64,000 bases of DNA from a bacterium (GTDB lineage: Bacteria > Joyebacterota > Joyebacteria > Joyebacterales > Joyebacteraceae), in the NCBI GenBank assembly GCA_029990205.1, contig JAPEKQ010000010.1, positions 1 to 64,000 of the forward strand. The letters are read 5' to 3'. A program made the translations under genes and the position numbers. The notes beneath the pieces are model-generated. The model had not been told where the DNA came from, searched no databases, and saw only the letters and a list, made by a program, of their open reading frames with translations. Numbering within the stretch: position 1 is the stretch's first letter; each line of letters opens with the position of its first letter. Shown piece after piece: positions 60,208-64,000 of this stretch.

Positions 60208-62901
60208 CTAGAACGGCTCGAGACCGGCGTTTCCGTCACGCCGGCGCCTGAGGAGTTCCTCGTGATGCACGTGGACCAGGAGCGCCTCGCGATGGTCCCC
60301 GAGCAGCAGATCGAGCACGTCCAGCGGACGCATCGCACCCTTCTCGCCGAGCTTGAGGATGATCGAGAGCCCTCTCCCGCCCCCGCCCGGAGCCCCGCTC
60401 TCGACGCGCCGGAGTTCGAGGATCCCCTCGGACGGGAGCACGACCTTCGTCCGCGTGCCTCGTTTCACCTCAACCTCGCGGAGCCGTCGCACCGCGTCCA
60501 GTCTCGCGTCGATCTCATCGTCCGTGAGTGACCCGAAGGACGAAGGAAGCGTCGAGGTGTACCTCGCCGCTTCGGCCTCGGCCGTGATCGAGAGCCGCCC
60601 GGTCACCTGCGTGGCCTCGATGATGTCAAGCCCCTCCGGAAGGAACGCTGCCAGATCGGCGACGACATCCTCCGCGGGGACTCCGCGTGTCAGTTCGATA
60701 TCAAAGAGCTCCGCGCCGCCCGTCGTCCCCACCGGGAGCGGCGGGCCGAACGAGAGCTTCGGATGCGGGTTGAATCCCTGCGAGAACGCCACCGGCAGGC
60801 CCGATGCCATCGTCGCGCGAATGATGGCGCGGACGATATCGAGGTGCGAGAGGAACCGCAGGCGACCCGCCTTGGCGAATCGCACTCTCCAGCGCGCCTC
60901 GGTGCCTTCGGGACGGGCGCGGCGTGTCCGCCGCCCGAACCCGCTGGGCCGCCGTGTGGCTTCCGGCATCCCGCCGCATGCTCCGCCGCCATCCCGCGCG
61001 GGAAGCTCGCGCGTCGATCCCACGGCGCCGTCCTCACCGGTGCCAGCACCCGTCTCCGCAGTTCGCCCCGTTCCGCCGGGTCCGCAGGCGCCGCAATCGA
61101 AACACCCATCGAGCCGGCAGTCGGGCGTCGTCTCGCCGCGGATAGCCTTCTCCCGCTCCTCGAGCAGGAACTCGCGCGAAGGGCCGCCCTCGATGTGATC
61201 CCATGGAAGCGAGACGGCCGTGTCGCGCGCACCGAGATACTCGGCGGGGTCGATCCCCACCTCGGCGAACGCGTCCTCCCAGAGACTGAAATCGAAGTGC
61301 TCGGTCCACGCCTCGAGCCGCGCGCCGCGCTCGAAGGCCCGCCGGACGACATCGGCCAGGCGACGGTCTCCGCGCGCCATCACGCCCTCGAGGAACGACA
61401 CGTTCGGGTCCCTCAGCGAGCACTTGACCCCCTTCATCCGGAGCTTCTCGCGAAGAATGCCTTCCTTGCGCGCTGTCTCTTCCGGCAGGTCCTGTGCCTC
61501 CCACTGGAACGGCGTGTGCGGCTTGGGGACGAAGGGAGAGATCGAGACACTGATCCTCGCGCCCTTCCGCTTGCCTCTCGCGACGTGTCGAACGCGCCCG
61601 ACGAGTCGAGCGATCGCTTCGACATCCTCATCCGTCTCTGTCGGGAGTCCGATCATGAAGTAGAGCTTGATCCGGTCCCAACCGGACGAGAATGCGACGT
61701 CGACCGTCTCGAGGATGTGCTCCTCGGTCTCGTTCTTGTTGATGACGTCCCGCATGCGCTGCGAGCCGGCCTCGGGCGCGAATGTCAACCCGGCGCGCCG
61801 GACGCTGCCGACGCCGCCGGCCAGGTCCAGACTGAACCGGTCCAGCCGGAGCGACGGAAGCGCGATGCTCACCTTCCGGCCCGCGAGCTTCTCATTGAGG
61901 GCCGCGACGAGTTCGTCGAGCCGCGCGTAGTCCGAGGTCGACAGGGACATCAGCGAGACCTCGTCGTACCCGGACCGGTCGATCCCCGCGATGGCGAGCT
62001 CCACGAGTTCGTCGACCGGACGTTCGCGGACGGGTCTCGTGATCATGCCCGCCTGACAGAACCGGCAGCCGCGCGTACACCCACGCATGATCTCGAGCGT
62101 CAGCCTGTCGTGGGCCGCCTCCGTGATGGGAACGATGGGACACGCCGGAAGGCCCAGACCGCCGAGCGCGGCCTCGGCTCGTCTGGCAACCACCGGAGGC
62201 GCCGCGTCCGAGATCGGGACCGTCGTCCGACCACGCTCTGCATCCTCGCGACTCTGATAGAGAGACGGGACGTAGACGCCTGGAATGCCAGCAAGACGCT
62301 CGAGCGTGCTCCTGCGCGAAACGGAGCATCCGCTCGCGCGCGCGCGTTTCACCTCGATGAGCACGTCCGCCATGTCGAGGATCACCGACTCGCCGTCCCC
62401 GATGACGATGGCGTCGAAGAACTGGGCCACCGGCTCCGGATTGAAGGCGTTCGGTCCTCCCGCGATGACGATCGGATCGCCGTCGCCCCGTTCCAGCGTG
62501 CGCAGCGGGATCCCGGCGAGATCGATCATCGAGAGAATGGTCGTGTAGTGGAGTTCGTACTGGAGTGTGAAGCCGACGACGTCGAACTCGGAGGCGGCAC
62601 GGAAGGTCTCGACGGAGAACAGCGGCACGCCGCGCTCTCTCTGAAGCTCCTCCATGTCGACCCACGGCGCGAAACAGCGCTCGCATCGCACGTCGGCCCG
62701 GCGGTTCAGAATGTCGTACAGGACCCGCAGACCGAGATGCGACATCCCGATCTCGTAGACGTCGGGAAACGCCAGCAGGAACTGGAGAGCGCCGGCGTCC
62801 GGTTCACGCGCCGGGACGTTCCGCTCGGCGCCGACATAGCGGCTCGGGCGAAGGACCAGTGGCAGGATCTCGCGTTCGAGCCTCTCGCGGAGATCACTCA
62901 T
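60208..62901 (-). CDS. B12-binding radical SAM protein fused to a DUF2344 domain
   Basis: The 897-residue protein joins two families usually encoded side by side: the TIGR03960-type radical SAM protein and the TIGR03936/DUF2344 protein. Residues about 1-240 form the B12-binding-like domain (FPDVYEIGMSHLGLRVLY, IAGGPNAFNPEPVAQFFD); the radical SAM core follows with RGCTRGCRFCQAG (Cys275, Cys279, Cys282) and FAPEAGSQRMR. A Cys cluster CRLDGCFDCGAC (about 613-624) and a Gly-rich linker precede the DUF2344 part (about 670-880; FAKAGRLRFLSHLDIVRAI). These proteins are commonly next to rng and rplU, as rng is here; the reaction is unknown. Confidence 0.92.
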   Translation of the reverse strand: MSDLRERLEREILPLVLRPSRYVGAERNVPAREPDAGALQFLLAFPDVYEIGMSHLGLRVLYDILNRRADVRCERCFAPWVDMEELQRERGVPLFSVETFRAASEFDVVGFTLQYELHYTTILSMIDLAGIPLRTLERGDGDPIVIAGGPNAFNPEPVAQFFDAIVIGDGESVILDMADVLIEVKRARASGCSVSRRSTLERLAGIPGVYVPSLYQSREDAERGRTTVPISDAAPPVVARRAEAALGGLGLPACPIVPITEAAHDRLTLEIMRGCTRGCRFCQAGMITRPVRERPVDELVELAIAGIDRSGYDEVSLMSLSTSDYARLDELVAALNEKLAGRKVSIALPSLRLDRFSLDLAGGVGSVRRAGLTFAPEAGSQRMRDVINKNETEEHILETVDVAFSSGWDRIKLYFMIGLPTETDEDVEAIARLVGRVRHVARGKRKGARISVSISPFVPKPHTPFQWEAQDLPEETARKEGILREKLRMKGVKCSLRDPNVSFLEGVMARGDRRLADVVRRAFERGARLEAWTEHFDFSLWEDAFAEVGIDPAEYLGARDTAVSLPWDHIEGGPSREFLLEEREKAIRGETTPDCRLDGCFDCGACGPGGTGRTAETGAGTGEDGAVGSTRELPARDGGGACGGMPEATRRPSGFGRRTRRARPEGTEARWRVRFAKAGRLRFLSHLDIVRAIIRATMASGLPVAFSQGFNPHPKLSFGPPLPVGTTGGAELFDIELTRGVPAEDVVADLAAFLPEGLDIIEATQVTGRLSITAEAEAARYTSTLPSSFGSLTDDEIDARLDAVRRLREVEVKRGTRTKVVLPSEGILELRRVESGAPGGGGRGLSIILKLGEKGAMRPLDVLDLLLGDHREALLVHVHHEELLRRRRDGNAGLEPF

Positions 62902-62934
62902 ACATCGTCCCTGCCCCGAGGGCGTCTTTCAGCA

Positions 62935-62969
62935 CGTTGCCGCGTCGTGCAGAGCGCGACGCGGCAACG
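62935..62969. terminator. Long perfect hairpin between korC-like gene and the radical SAM gene
   Basis: CGTTGCCGCGTCG pairs without mismatch with CGACGCGGCAACG, and the stem can extend by three pairs (one G-U) to a 3-base loop. Neither side has a T run. The position after the oxidoreductase gamma gene suggests an end-of-transcript or processing structure on the minus strand. The rest of the 98-base gap is unremarkable. Confidence 0.55.
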
Positions 62970-62999
62970 GTCAGATTGCCAGGTAGTGTCAGGCAGCGG

Positions 63000-63536
63000 T
63001 TAGGCAGCGAGAGCCGCCCCTCGCTTCATGGCCTCACGGTTGAGATTCATGAGCTTCTCACCCTTGCCGTGAAGCGTGACGTCGAGCGCCTTGATGAGCG
63101 TGTCGACCTTGACGACGCCGAGCTTCTCAGCCACGGCGCCGAGCATGACCATGTTGGCCGAACGCGTGCTCCCGACCTCGTCGGCGATCTCGTTCGCCGG
63201 GACCTTCACGACCTGCACGTCGTCCCGCTCGACCTCGCGGTCGATCAGCGACGTGTTGTAGAAGATCCATCCGCCTGACTTGACGACCGGCTCGAACTTG
63301 TCGAGAGACGGACCGTTCATGATCAGAATGACGTCGGGAGTCTCGACCATCGGCGAGGCCACGTCGTCGTCCGAGACGATCACGTTGCAGTTCGCCGTCC
63401 CGCCGCGCATCGCCGCGCCGTACTGCGGGAAGAAGGTCGTGTGCTTGTCCTCCATCATGCCTGCCTGCGCCAGGAGCTTCCCCATCAGGACGATACCCTG
63501 TCCGCCGAAGCCTGCGCACCTGATCTTGTTGTTCAT
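63000..63536 (-). CDS. korC: 2-oxoacid:acceptor oxidoreductase, gamma subunit
   Basis: The gamma subunit is part of CoA- and ferredoxin-dependent 2-oxoacid oxidoreductases (for example 2-oxoglutarate synthase). From the ATG at 63536 the protein has 178 residues: IRCAGFGGQGIVLMGKLLA (5-23), FFPQYGAAMRGGTANCNVIVSD (the YGAAMRGGTANC part is diagnostic), the mid-domain MNGPSLDKFEP and NMVMLGAVAEKLG. Its ATG overlaps the beta-subunit stop as ATGA. Which oxoacid is used cannot be decided from the gamma subunit; the KorC name is by analogy. Confidence 0.88.
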   Translation of the reverse strand: MNNKIRCAGFGGQGIVLMGKLLAQAGMMEDKHTTFFPQYGAAMRGGTANCNVIVSDDDVASPMVETPDVILIMNGPSLDKFEPVVKSGGWIFYNTSLIDREVERDDVQVVKVPANEIADEVGSTRSANMVMLGAVAEKLGVVKVDTLIKALDVTLHGKGEKLMNLNREAMKRGAALAA

Positions 63537-64000
63537 GCGCCACCCCCGTTCCCGGCGTCGCAGTCGCGGAACACACCGAGTTCGTAGTGCTCGAGCATGT
63601 TCTCGCGGAGCCAGGTCAGCGCCTTCCGGGGCGTCATACCCCAGTTGGTGGGACACGGCGAGACGATCTCGATCAGACTCCAGCCCTTGCCGTCGATGGA
63701 GTTCTGGAACCCCTTCTTGATGTGCTTCTTGACGGTCAGGACGTTCTTCGGCGTGTCGACCGACCCGCGCGCGGCGAACGCCACACCGGGGAGGTCCTTG
63801 ATGAGTTCGCAGACGCGGATGGGATGTCCCATCATCGCGGCGTCGCGGCCCAGCTGACACGTCTGAGACGGCTGGCCGATGAGCGTCGTCGGCGCCATCT
63901 GCCCGCCGGTCATGCCGTAGATGGCGTTGTTGACGAAGATGGTCACGAAGTGCTCGCCGCGGTTGGCCGCGTGGATCGTCTCGGCCGTACCGATGGCGGC
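63533..64000 (-). CDS. korB: 2-oxoacid:acceptor oxidoreductase, beta subunit, partial
   Basis: The gene enters from the right edge, so only the last 155 codons are seen. The beta subunit binds thiamine diphosphate: GTAETIHAANRGEHFVTIFV at the window edge (read here as GTAETIHAANRGEH) is followed by VNNAIYGMTGGQMAPTT, the TPP-Mg binding motif with NNxIYGMTGGQ. The C-terminal part with VSPCPTNWGMTP is typical of KorB/VorB-type enzymes. The alpha and any ferredoxin-like delta subunit must lie outside the window. Confidence 0.9.
   Translation of the reverse strand, partial: AAIGTAETIHAANRGEHFVTIFVNNAIYGMTGGQMAPTTLIGQPSQTCQLGRDAAMMGHPIRVCELIKDLPGVAFAARGSVDTPKNVLTVKKHIKKGFQNSIDGKGWSLIEIVSPCPTNWGMTPRKALTWLRENMLEHYELGVFRDCDAGNGGGA

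Noticed and set aside
60763-63003. A 746-codon open frame on the plus strand
   Set aside because: It lies antisense to the radical SAM gene, and its translation has no recognisable motif, so it is a codon-bias shadow.

Overview
The window is a GC-rich, almost gap-free stretch of bacterial chromosome made mostly of core genes. It carries Kdo synthesis (kdsA, kdsB, kdsC, kdsD) and LPS export genes (lptB, lptC, lptF, lptG), so the host is a diderm with an LPS-type outer membrane. A giant sprA-type gene (type IX secretion / gliding translocon), an adjacent glutaminyl cyclase of the type common in Bacteroidetes, a mannose-family PTS with HPr kinase, and a CoA-dependent 2-oxoacid:ferredoxin oxidoreductase together suggest a member of the FCB superphylum outside the classical Bacteroidetes. 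I cannot fix the phylum from the sequence alone. GTG and TTG starts are common, and translational coupling by ATGA, GTGA or TGATG overlaps is everywhere. All genes read on the minus strand except lptF, lptG and an EamA transporter.

Layout from left to right (transcription mostly runs right to left): (1) 1-11259, an RNA and translation block in transcription order rimP-nusA-infB-ylxP-rbfA-nrnA-truB-ribF, then rpsO-pnp, then a partial dut. (2) 11330-18801, sprA followed by an overlapping glutaminyl cyclase lipoprotein gene. (3) 18834-21256, lptF-lptG on the plus strand. (4) 21417-38237, a long minus-strand array in transcription order lptC-lptB-rpoN-lipoyl protein-lipA-hpf-hprK-EIIA-EIIB-GH57-EIIC-EIID-HPr-EI-phosphosugar isomerase-nucleotidyltransferase-metK-ahcY. 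(5) 38366-43944, a metallo-hydrolase, kdsB, pyrG, kdsA, kdsC and kdsD. (6) 44006-44793, rplU-rpmA with a clear promoter and terminator. (7) 44893-56597, EamA on plus; then on minus an array led by a structured non-coding leader and four tandem paralogous double-GNAT acetyltransferases, followed by a uridine kinase-like gene, a YedF-like gene, a GIN-domain lipoprotein, msrB, an AI-2E-type permease, a BtpA protein, arfB, a methyltransferase and a minimal nucleotidyltransferase. (8) 56677-60175, rng, a PAS protein and pyk. (9) 60208-64000, a large B12-binding/radical SAM protein and the gamma and (partial) beta subunits of a 2-oxoacid oxidoreductase.

Functionally the window joins ribosome assembly and mRNA decay, lipopolysaccharide synthesis and export, sigma-54 and a phosphotransferase chain (EI-HPr-EIIA/B/C/D with HPr kinase) with hexose-phosphate and glucan enzymes, and the methyl cycle (metK, ahcY). 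No CRISPR, tRNA, rRNA, insertion sequence or prophage was seen. The observations most worth following are the sprA-glutaminyl cyclase coupling with a Gln at the predicted mature SprA N-terminus, the four-gene GNAT array with its leader ORF, the terminator-like hairpin in the rimP-nusA-infB leader, and the glucan enzyme embedded in the PTS operon.
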